Assembly (NCBI GenBank): GCA_907163375.1
Contig: CAJQUW010007029.1
Location: 1-64,000, forward strand
Source: Prostheceraeus crozeri
Lineage: Eukaryota; Platyhelminthes; Polycladida; Euryleptidae
Length of the DNA: 64,000 nucleotides
Direction: 5' to 3'
The position numbers were made by a program, and so were the translations under genes. Numbering within the stretch: position 1 is the stretch's first letter; the number at the start of each line of letters is the position of its first letter. Positions 24,954 through 34,853 of the stretch are shown here, one piece after another. The notes beneath the pieces were generated by a model. It ran no database searches. It was not told the DNA's origin and saw only the letters and a program-made list of their open reading frames with translations.

Positions 24954-25531
24954 CTTCAAGTACGCCAACACTGTCAACTTCGGTAAATGAGCCTTCCTAC
25001 TTAGGCGAATTGCTGGACAACAGTGGAATTTTGAATGAAAATGTTAACGAGTTCGTTGATGATTTCAACGCCGACTCTGTATATGATTTCGAATCAGACT
25101 CAGAGTATCAAGGTGCTACATCAAAATACCGTGTAAGAGGTGGACGGACATATCTCCTACAGCAACATAAATACAATGGCGTACACGTAATTTCTGATAG
25201 CAGATTGTCAGAACATGTTGAGCGAAAACATGGTGATCTGCTAAGAGCATCTCAGGTAACCGGTGGATCGTCAAAGGCAAGATTAGTTGCGGAGATCAAA
25301 CAATACACTATAGAGTCATGTGGCGTAAGTGATTATGTAATGTGTTCGGAATGTGGCGTCCCCGTGCGAAAACCCTACTTAGCCAGGCACAAGAAAAGAC
25401 TTCATAAAAGTCATGATGGTAATGTACGTCTACTGGCAGAAAAAGAATTGGAGACTGTCAAATTCACTATTTCTAAAGAAAGAGCAAGACAATTCATTCT
25501 GTGTGAGGATGAAAGGCTAAACAATTTCAGA
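24954..25531 (+). CDS. internal exon of a zinc-finger protein gene
   Basis: The reading frame is open from 24896, but a strong acceptor (pyrimidine tract ending CAG at 24951-24953) and a donor GTGAGT at 25532 bound a 578-base exon ending in phase 0. The product has an acidic Ser/Asp-rich first third (for example DDFNADSVYDFESDSEY). It is followed by a degenerate finger, RLSEHVERKH without its cysteines, and then a C2H2-like finger with CSECG and ARHKKRLH. The family is not recognised. A paralogous piece lies at 53960-54205, where VHVISDSRLSEHVERKHGDL corresponds to IHVISGGRISEHIKRQHRDL. The flanking exons were not found, so it may be a relic of a dispersed gene or transposon family. Confidence 0.55.
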
Positions 25532-26602
25532 GTGAGTTGCTTGATTATGTTCATGCATTCTTATTTACTCAAGTACGAAATACTGAGATGTTTGAGAGGA
25601 CTCACGAGTACTAATTATAGCTATTTATAACGTATGAGATACATTGTTTCAAAATTTACTCTTCTCCGTATTTCGCACTTCTTCAGAACATTTAAGCCAT
25701 GAAAGGTTTTTTTCATTAAGATCAATCAACATTTTTCAATTAAAGATTCGTAAGGCTCGTAAATACAGGAATAATATCCACTTTTAGAGGGCATCAATGC
25801 ATAGATTCAAAGGGCGCGTCAGCGCATACATAGTAATGGATTGAGGATGGCTATGCGATTCTCTGGGATATATCAAATAATTTCACGAGCGATATCCCAG
25901 AAAATCGTACAGCTATCCTCTATCCGCTATTTAGAATACCACTCATTTTTGTAATGCTATTTCAGTTTCCAGAAAAAGTTCTATCTAGGATATTTTCCCT
26001 ACCCTGAATGTAAGATATGAATGCTAAAAACATAGAGCCTTACCAAGATAGCTGAATGAAGATTACCATGAATAAGTCAGATTACGTAGATATCTAATAA
26101 GATATCTACAAATAATTTTCAAGGAAAGATGATATTTGAAAAGTTTCTATGCCCCATAGTGCCATAGAGCACATTATCCAGTGCTAGACTGGTAAAACTG
26201 GCATTCTCTAAAACAGTTAGAGGATTATTTACATTTGATTAGCAACGATATCTCGTGACAACTAACCCATCTTGCAATTGGGCTTTTAATTTTGGGCAAT
26301 TAATTGGTTAGTCGTAACTCCTATCCCGGCTAATCACATGAAATCCTCCTCTAATTATTACAAAGTATGCCACATTATTGGGGCCATAGATATTCGCGAT
26401 AGAATCCCTCTCTACCAAGATTTTCGTGGGAGCAAATTCTGTCAAATGTAGACGGGATTCTAAATACGATTCTACAACTATGAAATCATCTGGTATACTT
26501 TATTACCTGATAAAAGTGGATTGTGGACTTCATTGTTTTTCTAGCCCAATGAAGATGAAATCTATGTCAATACTACTGTTCTCAGCAGCGATAAGTATGA
26601 AC
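25532..26602. other. no gene recognised
   Basis: This lies downstream of the zinc-finger exon. Part may be its intron, but no following exon can be supported. Short ORFs only. Confidence 0.45.
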
Positions 26603-26604
26603 TA

Positions 26605-28259
26605 CAGATTGTTTCATAAAAATTGGATCACCCTTAAACATCGCCTTAACTTCAACTTTGTCTAACTCCGCCAAACTTGAACGAATTTCTCTGAAATTTG
26701 GAAGATATGTCAGTTGTGCTTACTAATATCATTGTAGGAAATTTCAAGCATGAATATTGAGTTGTTTTCCTGTTATAGATAAAAAAGTAGTAGATAATTT
26801 GATCTTCATTTAGCAATGTTACACAAAATCATACCTCACTCTTATAAAATTACATTTGTTTCCTTTGTTATGTAATATGCTGTTCTGCAAGCCAAAAGCT
26901 ATCAAGCAAAACAAAAATATGGAAAATCGGTCAATCAGAGCCAGTATAGCACCATTATTCATCAACAATAATGTAACTGCTACATGTGATTAACTGGACT
27001 TCATGTTCCATAGCTTCCTGACTTCGTTGCGGTGGTGTTGGCAGCACTCCTGATTGCTTTCAGCTAGAAATCTATCTCTTACCGGTTGAAAACAATACAA
27101 AGCACAAATGAACAATAACGAGATCGCATTCACAAAAGGCAAAGTGTCAGCCTTGCCAGAACTAGGGTTTTCTTTGCGAGCTACAAGCAAGCGACTAAAT
27201 GTCCCTTACACAAATGTGCATCGATGGCATAATGATGATTTTCGACTCTGTCGTAAAGAGGGCTCTGGCCGTCCACGCAAAACATCCAAACGTAGAGACC
27301 GCCTAATTTTGAGATTTGTTAAAGTTGATCCAAGTCTCTCGTTAACTGAGATGGCTGCACTAGTCTCGTCTATTTCTAAGTCCACTATTCGTAGAAGACT
27401 TATTGAGTCGAATTTCAAGAGCTGTAAGAGGCCCTCTCAGATCGAATTATCAGATCAGCATACAAAAAGACGTCTCAGATGGGCAATGAGTCATTGTCAC
27501 TGGCGAAATCAATGGGATCGGGTTGTCTGGTCTGATGAGGCATCAGTCCGTCTGAAGGATAGTGATGGTCGATTGAGATTATGGATAAAATCTGATCAGG
27601 AAATTCCGAGACATTTACATCGTCCCCGGGTACAAGGTGGTGCTACTCTACTGATTTGGGCTGGCATTTGGACCAATGGCCGAACTGAACTTCACATACA
27701 GCAAGGAACCATGAATTCTGAACGCTATGTGAATGTTTTACGAATGAACATTGGCCAAATGACAGATCAACTTGGTGATCCATCGACTTGGTCATTTATG
27801 GATGATAATGCTACGTGTCACAGGAGTAGTAGAGTCAACTTATGCAAGTCTCAATTAAGGCTTAGGACATTATCTTGTCCAACTCGTTCTCCTGATCTGA
27901 ATCCCATAGAAAATGTATGGAGTATTCTAAAACGTAACGTTCGTCGTTCACTGCTACCTACAGATGGCGTATCACAACTTACGTCACTGTTAAAAAGAGA
28001 GTGGAGAAAGTTAGATCAGTCAAAAATCAACGATATCATCGAATCAATGCCTAGACGAATTGGTAATGTCATTGACAAAAAGGGTAGGGCCACAAAATTT
28101 TAGCTTCTTAAGAACCGTTACTGTATCATAGCTTATCAGATTATATAAGGACATTTAAATATATTAGGGACATGAAATAACATGAAAAATGCTTTCTGTA
28201 TCATACTTATGTTTTATTTAGTCAAATTTTAGGATGATCCACTTTTTATGAATCCACTG
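26605..28259 (+). mobile_element. Tc1-like DNA transposon, apparently complete
   Basis: The left end CAGATTGTTTCATAAAAATT matches the reverse complement of the right end, CAGTGGATTCATAAAAAGTG, with both continuing into GGATCA.CCT. Each end is flanked by TA (26603-26604 and 28260-28261), the target-site duplication of the Tc1/mariner superfamily. The element is 1655 bp, normal for Tc1, and holds one uninterrupted transposase ORF. The few mismatches between the inverted ends may reflect ageing. Nothing suggests nesting. Confidence 0.85.
27108..28103 (+). CDS. Tc1-like transposase (DD34E), intact
   Basis: 331 codons, the usual length for Tc1 transposases. It catalyses cut-and-paste excision and insertion of the element at TA sites. 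Residues ~10-45 form the first helix-turn-helix, GRPR at 54-57 is the AT-hook-like linker, and a second HTH covers ~65-105. The catalytic triad is D143 (VVWSDEA), D233 (FMDDNATCH) and E268 (SPDLNPIENVW), with 34 residues between the last two, which is the DD34E signature. The start at 27108 gives the expected N terminus MNNNEIAF. There is no frameshift or stop, so it could be active. It is the only full-length single-ORF transposase of the window. Confidence 0.93.
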   Translation: MNNNEIAFTKGKVSALPELGFSLRATSKRLNVPYTNVHRWHNDDFRLCRKEGSGRPRKTSKRRDRLILRFVKVDPSLSLTEMAALVSSISKSTIRRRLIESNFKSCKRPSQIELSDQHTKRRLRWAMSHCHWRNQWDRVVWSDEASVRLKDSDGRLRLWIKSDQEIPRHLHRPRVQGGATLLIWAGIWTNGRTELHIQQGTMNSERYVNVLRMNIGQMTDQLGDPSTWSFMDDNATCHRSSRVNLCKSQLRLRTLSCPTRSPDLNPIENVWSILKRNVRRSLLPTDGVSQLTSLLKREWRKLDQSKINDIIESMPRRIGNVIDKKGRATKF

Positions 28260-28261
28260 TA

Positions 28262-29372
28262 TATGGTTCATATACATCCCTGCTCTCAGACACTTCATAA
28301 CTGAAGGTTGCATCACGAGTGTCGATCGATGGCGGAGCTCCAGATAGACAAACGAGTGTTGCAACCGAATTGTTACACTCTGTTTCTTTGCGATAGTGAT
28401 GCAAGCGATTTATCACCATAGTTTGCCGATTTCTTTGTAATTGCCTAGCTATTGCACTAGTAATTGCACTATGCCAGGAATCTACACTTATTCCGCAATG
28501 AATGGCCTAGAAATCGTCTTTCAAACATAGATATCTATAACCAACGATTTAGGCTGACCAACTGTCTCTCGATGTGGTCTGGATTGGGATTGTTCAGAGA
28601 GCGTCGTCAGATAAACGCTATCATAGCGTTCTCAAGCGAAGGTGTTTCAGACAATATCACTGTCATAATAAACTTCAGAGCTAGCGAAAATACTCAATGG
28701 TTTCATATCATACTTCTATACGAAAACGAAAATAATCGTCGGCATAATACATGTAGATATCGAAATTGAAGCAAATGTATTTTTTTGAATTTTGAATATT
28801 ATGATGCAAGCTAAACATGAGGAGTGTTGGACACAAGTAACTGCTCAACCATGGAAGGTACTGATTTTCAATCCTCTAACCCTGCAGTTTCTGTGGGGCC
28901 ACATGTTGGGGGTGTTATGGTCCAGCCATTAATGTTTGTAAAAATGCGACATTAATTTGTTCCACAACATTCAAATTCAAGATGCTCCCTACACATAACA
29001 GCGATTAGCTATTTGATTGACCGGTCAACCGGTTTAGATAAGTGGTAACCGGCATGTCTTAAATGTGGGTATCCCCACAGAATCCCCACGCCCCCACAGG
29101 ATAGGCCCTGATTAATATGTTGTTCATCTTCGTATAGAATCTTGATGTCCGATATCTCCATCTCAGTGGAACTTCTGCACATCATTCAACGATCCGAAGG
29201 CCGTATTTGACTCCAGAAATGTGGAATGGGAGTCCTAGAAGAAAGTCACCGACTGCGTGTTGTAACTTTTATGACTTTTCTTTTCTATCTTCGGTATAAG
29301 CATTCTCATGAAATATACACACACTCATTTCAAAATAACTATACTTAAATTCCTCGCTGTAGACAATCGTGA
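28262..29372. other. no gene recognised
   Basis: An ORF at 28464-28769 has no recognisable domain. A short frame from ATG 28330 (MAELQIDK...) is followed by a stop after about 30 codons and is not supported by splice sites. TAACCGG and GACCGGTCAACCGG palindromes lie near 29020. Confidence 0.45.
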
Positions 29373-29651
29373 TTAATCAATAAAATAGCACTAAGCTTCC
29401 GAACAGAAACCACGTAATAAAAAACCAACAGTTTTTGCAAGGCCTTTCACCTGCGTCTTACAGGCATCTTCAGGCAATTGTGTTATTCTTCACATTTGAG
29501 ATAATATATATACATCGTCAATTAACTTTCAAACATCACTGTCCAAGCATGTCAAATCAATTAGCACATGATATGAAAGGGAATCTTTTCATCAAGTCTT
29601 AACAATAGGGAGTCACACCTGCAGAAGTAACTGATCCCTCGTACCCGCCCC

Positions 29652-30312
29652 TCACACCAGAAGACCTTTCCATGCCTGGCTAATCTCCCACCTGTTGTTG
29701 AAACTCGCCGTCCTCTCAGATAACACCGCTTCCTTCACCTTTCTCTTATACCAATGCCCCTCACCAGCTAAAATCCGCCCTTCCCGCCACGCCATCCTAT
29801 GACCTTCCTCCCAACAATGTTTCGCTATCTCAGAGGTAGTAATACTAGCTTTTTCAACATTTTTCTTGTGCTCTTTTGTTCTCACCTCCAGACCTCGTTT
29901 TGTCTCTCCGATGTAAACTTTGTCACAATCTGAGCATGGAATACTGTAAATTACCTCTTTCCTTTCCATTGCCTCCCTCTTTCTTATGAGTCCTTTCCCG
30001 ATAGAACCGGAATTCTTCTCGAACACTTTTATCTTGTGCCTTCTCATAATGTTGTAAATTCTCTCAGACAAATTCTTTTGGTAAGGTAAACAGACTACTC
30101 CTTCCTAATTATCATCTTTCACATCTACATGTATTTTCTCCTTCCTGACTGATCGAAAGCATCTCTCTATGAAACCCCTGCTGTAACCATTCTGCCGAAA
30201 AGCCCACTTCAGATGTTCAAATTCCTCCTCTCTATTGTCTCCGTCACATACCTTCATCGCTCGTCTTATCAAACCTTTCAAAACTCCCGACTTGACCCGT
30301 TCGCTGTGATTC
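29652..30312 (-). pseudogene. Penelope RT end and GIY-YIG endonuclease, left copy
   Basis: Reading leftward from 30312: HSERVKSGVLKGLIRRAM, EEEFEHLKWAF, NGYSRGFIERCF, then an in-frame TAG after DVKDDN at about 30103. It continues as VVCLPYQKNLSERIYNI and the endonuclease domain with YSIPCSDCDKVYIGETKRG, RTKEHKK, HCWEEGHRMAW and a final catalytic-type E in KEAVLSERTASFNN. The order RT tail, PY..NLSE, GIY-YIG is that of Penelope-like elements. It lacks all RT catalytic motifs. Confidence 0.85.
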
Positions 30313-30373
30313 GATCTTTCATTAATATATAAATCCGTGTGAGTTTTCTTTCTGTAGACCTTGGTAATAATAA

Positions 30374-31034
30374 GAATCACAGCGAACGGGTCAAGTCGGG
30401 AGTTTTGAAAGGTTTGATAAGACGAGCGATGAAGGTATGTGACGGAGACAATAGAGAGGAGGAATTTGAACATCTGAAGTGGGCTTTTCGGCAGAATGGT
30501 TACAGCAGGGGTTTCATAGAGAGATGCTTTCGATCAGTCAGGAAGGAGAAAATACATGAAGATGTGAAAGATGATAATTAGGAAGGAGTAGTCTGTTTAC
30601 CTTACCAAAAGAATTTGTCTGAGAGAATTTACAACATTATGAGAAGGCACAAGATAAAAGTGTTCGAGAAGAATTCCGGTTCTATCGGGAAAGGACTCAT
30701 AAGAAAGAGGGAGGCAATGGAAAGGAAAGAGGTAATTTACAGTATTCCATGCTCAGATTGTGACAAAGTTTACATTGGAAAGACAAAACGAGGTCTGGAG
30801 GTGAGAACAAAAGAGCACAAGAAAAATGTTGAAAAAGCTAGTATTACTACCTCTGAGATAGCGAAACATTGTTGGGAGGAAGGTCATAGGATGGCGTGGC
30901 GGGAAGGGCGGATTTTAGCTGGTGAGGGGCATTGGTATAAGAGAAAGGTGAAGGAAGCGGTGTTATCTGAGAGGACGGCGAGTTTCAACAACAGGTGGGA
31001 GATTAGCCAGGCATGGAAAGGTCTTCTGGTGTGA
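30374..31034 (+). pseudogene. Penelope RT end and GIY-YIG endonuclease, right copy
   Basis: This is the mirror of the left copy with the same TAG stop (about 30579-30581), so the endonuclease part is open from 30582. Differences are YIGKT for YIGET and KIHEDVKDDN for KIHVDVKDDN. The endonuclease frame of 139 codons from 30615 is intact, but without an RT it can serve only as a relic. Confidence 0.85.
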
Positions 31035-31313
31035 GGGGCGGGTACGAGGGATCAGTTACTTCTGCAGGTGTGACTCCCTATTGTTAAGACTTGATGAAAA
31101 GATTCCCTTTCATATCATGTGCTAATTGATTTGACATGTTTGGACAGTGATGTTTGAAAGTTAATTGACGATGTATATATATTATCTCAAATGTGAAGAA
31201 TAGCACAATTGCCTGAAGATGCCTGTAAGACGCAGGTGAAAGGCCTTGCAAAAACTGTTGGTTTTTTATTACGTGGTTTCTGTTCGGAAGCTTAGTGCTA
31301 TTTTATTGATTAA

Positions 31314-32350
31314 GTATGACCACGTTGAACAATTAATCGTGATTAAGTACAACATGTTTCACAAAAGCAAGCATGAACATTTATCAATATACGAATCTAT
31401 TGAAATTACGACTGTTTAAAATCCTGAAGGACTTTAATGTCCCTACAATATTTTTAGTCAGCTGCTTTTCGTGAAGACTGAATTTTTACTGCAAATAATT
31501 TTAAGTGCATGTATTTGGCTGTTTTGATAGATTATATGGGTGAAATTGATAATTCGTCAACCAACAATGAAAAAAATTAAAGTAAAGCACCGCAACTATA
31601 TGCCCCATAAATGTTTTATTAATACCCAAGTATTGACTGTATCACTATGGATTTTCACTCTAAACACCAAGATCCCCAAAAAATATTGTTTCGAATATGG
31701 AACAATAATTTCTCTGTAAAAATTGAAAAATGCAGTAATCATCATATTTTAATGAAGAAAGAATTTTTTTCAGAAGTTGGTTCTAAATGATTATAATGCG
31801 TGATTTTGAAGCTTCATGTGTTTGTCTTTTTAGTATTTTAAGTTAAGATGCAAAGCAGGGGAGCTAGACTATAAAAATAAAGTGTACATTAGATGATTTT
31901 GCCAGACACGAAATTCCGTCGCTGACGAAAAATGATCTATCTACTTTTGTACTTTTGTAGCAGGCTGTGTTCTCATCAGAAATCAATCAGAATCTGATAA
32001 CTTCTAATTTATGATGTATTCTATAATATGAGGCCGACTGAGCTATCCAAGCTTGCGTCTGAATCAAGTAGTATACCGTCAAACGCTTTTCCGTCGCTGA
32101 CGTTTTTCAAAGATTTTATCACTTTCCGTCAGATTCATCGACACCAGTCTGATCAACTGTGTTCAATGACACTGGTTGTGAATGTAGCTTTTTCCCCAGG
32201 CAGAACGCCGTTGCGTCCTTGCAGTTAGGATAAGAACTTACGCGTTATGGTGATAGCAGGACCAATCAGCGGGAGGCTATTATTAACCACCATGACGTTA
32301 ACTTTAGCAGAGCATCAAAATGGTTCTCTCAGAAATTCGCCTCCTCTTGA
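31314..32350. other. no gene recognised; possible promoter region of next gene
   Basis: Short ORFs only. A block with GTCAACCAACAATGA and AAAAATTAAAGT near 31556 recurs near 52046. ACCAATCAGCGGG at about 32250 fits a CCAAT box ahead of the gene that follows. A pyrimidine-rich TTTTTCCCCAG and a TCCTTGCAG (about 32190-32226) are possible acceptors. Confidence 0.4.
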
Positions 32351-33136
32351 GCTATCGTGGCGAGCTTTGATGGCGAGAGACAGCGAGGATATGACAATCG
32401 TCAAAGAGAGAATAACAGAGAAGGTTATCTTCATAAACGACGGGAACGGAAGCGGCTTCAACGACAAAGAATGAAATTGAATCCAGATAAGTACAAAATA
32501 TATAAAGCTAAAGATAGATTAAGAAAGCAGGCCAAGAGTACAGCACCCCCTCGCACTAACCCATCTGACACGTCGTTTACAACTCGACAAGCACTTGGCA
32601 AAGCAATTGCTAAGACAGTTAGGAGTCTTCCAAAAAGAGAGTCTCGTGTCACAGATGTTCTTGTTGGCGTCATTTCATCTGTGTCATCAAGTAGTAAAGA
32701 TACAATCTTTACAAAGTCGAGGAGATCGGTTCATCCTAAAGCTGGGCGACCTTTTGACACGGATGCCAGGAGTGTGTATCTCTCGTTTCTATTGAAACCT
32801 GATACCAGTTACTGCAAGCCGGGTAGAAAGGATACCGTTTATTGCAGGAAAGATTTTGATGGACAAAAACTCTATAAACCAAAACATTTTCTTCTGTGGA
32901 CATTCAAGGAGATTGTTCATATGTTCAATGATGAGCATGATGATATCAAACTGTCGTACTATGCACTTCAGAAATTAGTGAGCGAAGAAAAGTATATCTT
33001 CAAGCGCAGTGACTCAAATGAGGATGATTGTCGATGTGAGAAATGCGAGAATGTTGAACTGCTGTTGATTGCTGTCAAACGGCTGCTAGAAAATTCTGAT
33101 CATGAGCTGACATCAAAAATAAAAAGTAAAAAGTAA
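32351..33136 (+). CDS. first coding exon of a multi-exon gene, basic N-terminal protein
   Basis: The frame is open from 32351 (stop just upstream at 32348-32350) to the stop at 33134-33136, about 260 residues. No ATG exists in frame before 32471 (MKLNPDKY), yet the preceding basic segment RRERKRLQRQR reads like the same protein. Either translation starts in an unseen upstream exon or at 32471. The N terminus is strongly basic and helical, the middle is Ser/Thr rich, then follow KPGRKDTVYC, KPKHFLLWTFKEI and a CRCEKCENVELL cysteine motif. Similar basic-plus-CxCEKCEN proteins occur in many copies in invertebrate genomes (from memory) and may be transposon-derived. The splice donor is uncertain; the frame decays into AAAAAGTAAAAAGTAA. 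Confidence 0.6.
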   Translation, partial: AIVASFDGERQRGYDNRQRENNREGYLHKRRERKRLQRQRMKLNPDKYKIYKAKDRLRKQAKSTAPPRTNPSDTSFTTRQALGKAIAKTVRSLPKRESRVTDVLVGVISSVSSSSKDTIFTKSRRSVHPKAGRPFDTDARSVYLSFLLKPDTSYCKPGRKDTVYCRKDFDGQKLYKPKHFLLWTFKEIVHMFNDEHDDIKLSYYALQKLVSEEKYIFKRSDSNEDDCRCEKCENVELLLIAVKRLLENSDHELTSKIKSKK

Positions 33137-33806
33137 ATCAAAAATAACATGGTGAAACATGATTAAGGAGTGCAAAATCAGGGAAGTACACAGAGTGATC
33201 AAATAGGAATAAAAAGAAATATGTTTGCTCATTTTTATTTCCACGAATTGATTGCATTTAATCGTGAAAATTTCTCGGTTTACAGTAGGCCTACCTACAG
33301 CTATTAGGGATGATGATGGATGCAAGGCTCTTAGCCATCAATCTTGATTTACAAATGCTATATTCGATGGACAATTTTCAGACAACAGCCTTCATCGCTT
33401 TATGAAGACGGGCTTGAATAAAAATTGAACCTCTGGCTGTGGCACCCTGTATCCCGTACATCACATTATGTTTAAATTGTATTTGTGCATGAATTAGCCC
33501 TTCGGTTTGCTGTGAACTTCATGAACTGTCTTTCTACAGGTCTCGTTTTCTGCTTGGCATCTGACTGAATACTGTGACGCAATTGATGCAGATTCATAAA
33601 TACTCCAAAGAAATCAAATTATTCATACTGGCAATATGAAACATAAAAAATGCTTCATTGAAAAAATTATTCAAAATGCTTCTTCATGTAATTATAAAAT
33701 TACATTATTTAATCATGTAATTATAGTGTTGCCAAATGCTATTCAATGTACTTTTTGCAGACTTTGATCTCTCGATCCTTGTGAACAAATCCGTTTTTTC
33801 TTCTAG
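33137..33806. other. intron or deleted core between first and second exon
   Basis: No ORF or domain is visible over 670 bases. Relatives of the first exon, as I recall them, continue into a long conserved core that is absent here. The interval ends with a strong acceptor, TTTTTTCTTCTAG, at 33806. A TAGGCCTA palindrome occurs near 33290. Confidence 0.4.
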
Positions 33807-33947
33807 GCCAAACATGATTTGACGGTAGAGCAACAGGAGGTACTTAACGACCGAATGGCACACAAAAAACATGTTGCGAAACAGAATTACCAAGCAACCA
33901 CAAAATCACTGTCATTGCAAGGCAGCAAACTGATCCAAAGTTTAATG
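33807..33947 (+). CDS. exon 2 (47 codons, phase 0-0)
   Basis: The acceptor TTTTTTCTTCTAG precedes and the donor GTAAGC follows. The 141 bases translate without a stop as AKHDLTVEQQEVLNDRMAHK and onward, ending SKLIQSLM, a charged, helical segment. Length divisible by three and perfect splice signals argue that it is real. Confidence 0.7.
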
Positions 33948-34428
33948 GTAAGCATTACATTCAAACCAAAATAATTAGCAATTGGAATTGGATTTCAAGC
34001 TTGATTCAGGGTTCGCAAGACTAAAGTTTCAAGATAGCCCACCTTTTTGTCCACTGATTGAGATGTATGTTTGCTTTTTAATTCGAACTAGCAACGATGA
34101 AAAATATTCGACGTCCCAAAGCAGGTGCAGGTGGCAAAATGCATGCATGTATGTAGTCACATAAATTTTCAAATGAAAAAGTCAATCGATCCTAAATAAT
34201 GCAGGATGGATTGTATTCTAGATGATGAAATCACGTACCGAAGTATTCTTTGGATAGATAGCAATATAGTTCAGCTTGAACATCGGCAACAATTAGTAAC
34301 AGCCACGCCCACACCACAATTGCCACAGACACATTTAACTCTACATCTCTGATCTTTACGGTTTGCTAAGATGAGAAAGTCAAACCTACTGGTATATTAT
34401 TGGATGAACATCTTTCATTCTATTTCAG

Positions 34429-34470
34429 GCGAGTAAGAAGAAAGATGAAAGATCAACTTCAGGATGTGCG
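34429..34470 (+). CDS. exon 3 (14 codons, phase 0-0)
   Basis: Bounded by TCTATTTCAG and GTAAGT. Translation is ASKKKDERSTSGCA with no stop. It keeps phase 0 with exons 2 and 4. Confidence 0.65.
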
Positions 34471-34597
34471 GTAAGTAGCTTTCACTTGTTTTGTGGATGT
34501 ACTGTACTCCGGTAGAGGGCATCCGCTACAATCAGCTTCAGCTTTCCTTTTGATGATCACTCTGATATAATACATTAAATTTGATTTATGCTTGCAG

Positions 34598-34648
34598 GTT
34601 CAATTTTCGCAGGAAGCTATGGATGATAACAAACAAGCATCATGCCAT
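34598..34648 (+). CDS. exon 4 (17 codons, phase 0-0)
   Basis: Bounded by TATGCTTGCAG and GTAAGT. Translation is VQFSQEAMDDNKQASCH. It is acidic and polar, with no domain recognised. Confidence 0.65.
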
Positions 34649-34781
34649 GTAAGTACTGCCTGTGCTTGACATGTTCAACATCTGCATCACTCTGATGATG
34701 AGGCTGAGTTACTCGTGCGAAGAATAATGTTGAGAGACACGCACTGTCGTTTATCTGTATCGTCATTTATTCCTTTTTTAG

Positions 34782-34853
34782 GATGTGTCAGAGAGGAGAA
34801 AGACCAGAAGAAAACGGGAGCCGCCCCTTAAGGCGGTGGAAATGCAGATGACG
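34782..34853 (+). CDS. exon 5 (24 codons, phase 0-0)
   Basis: Bounded by CCTTTTTTAG and GTAAGT. Translation runs DVSERRKTRRKREPPLKAVE and ends MQMT. The RRKTRRKR stretch is a plausible nuclear-localisation signal. Confidence 0.68.

Larger units (their letters stand above)
29373..31313. mobile_element. palindrome of two head-to-head Penelope 3' ends
   Basis: The left arm 29373-30312 and right arm 30374-31313 are each 940 bp and are almost exact reverse complements, separated by a 61-bp spacer. Each arm holds the last part of a Penelope-like ORF reading outward from the centre and then a 3' UTR with the CCTGAAGATG...GGTGAAAGG hairpin. The arms share the same in-frame TAG, so the stop predates the duplication. 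Both are truncated at the same 5' point (SERVKSGVL), so one is a copy of the other rather than an independent insertion. The arms differ at only a few positions, such as GET versus GKT in the GIY-YIG domain. Confidence 0.9.

Noticed and set aside
28330-28769. Short ATG frame and 101-codon ORF as a gene
   Set aside because: No domain, no splice sites and no polyadenylation signal link the two pieces.
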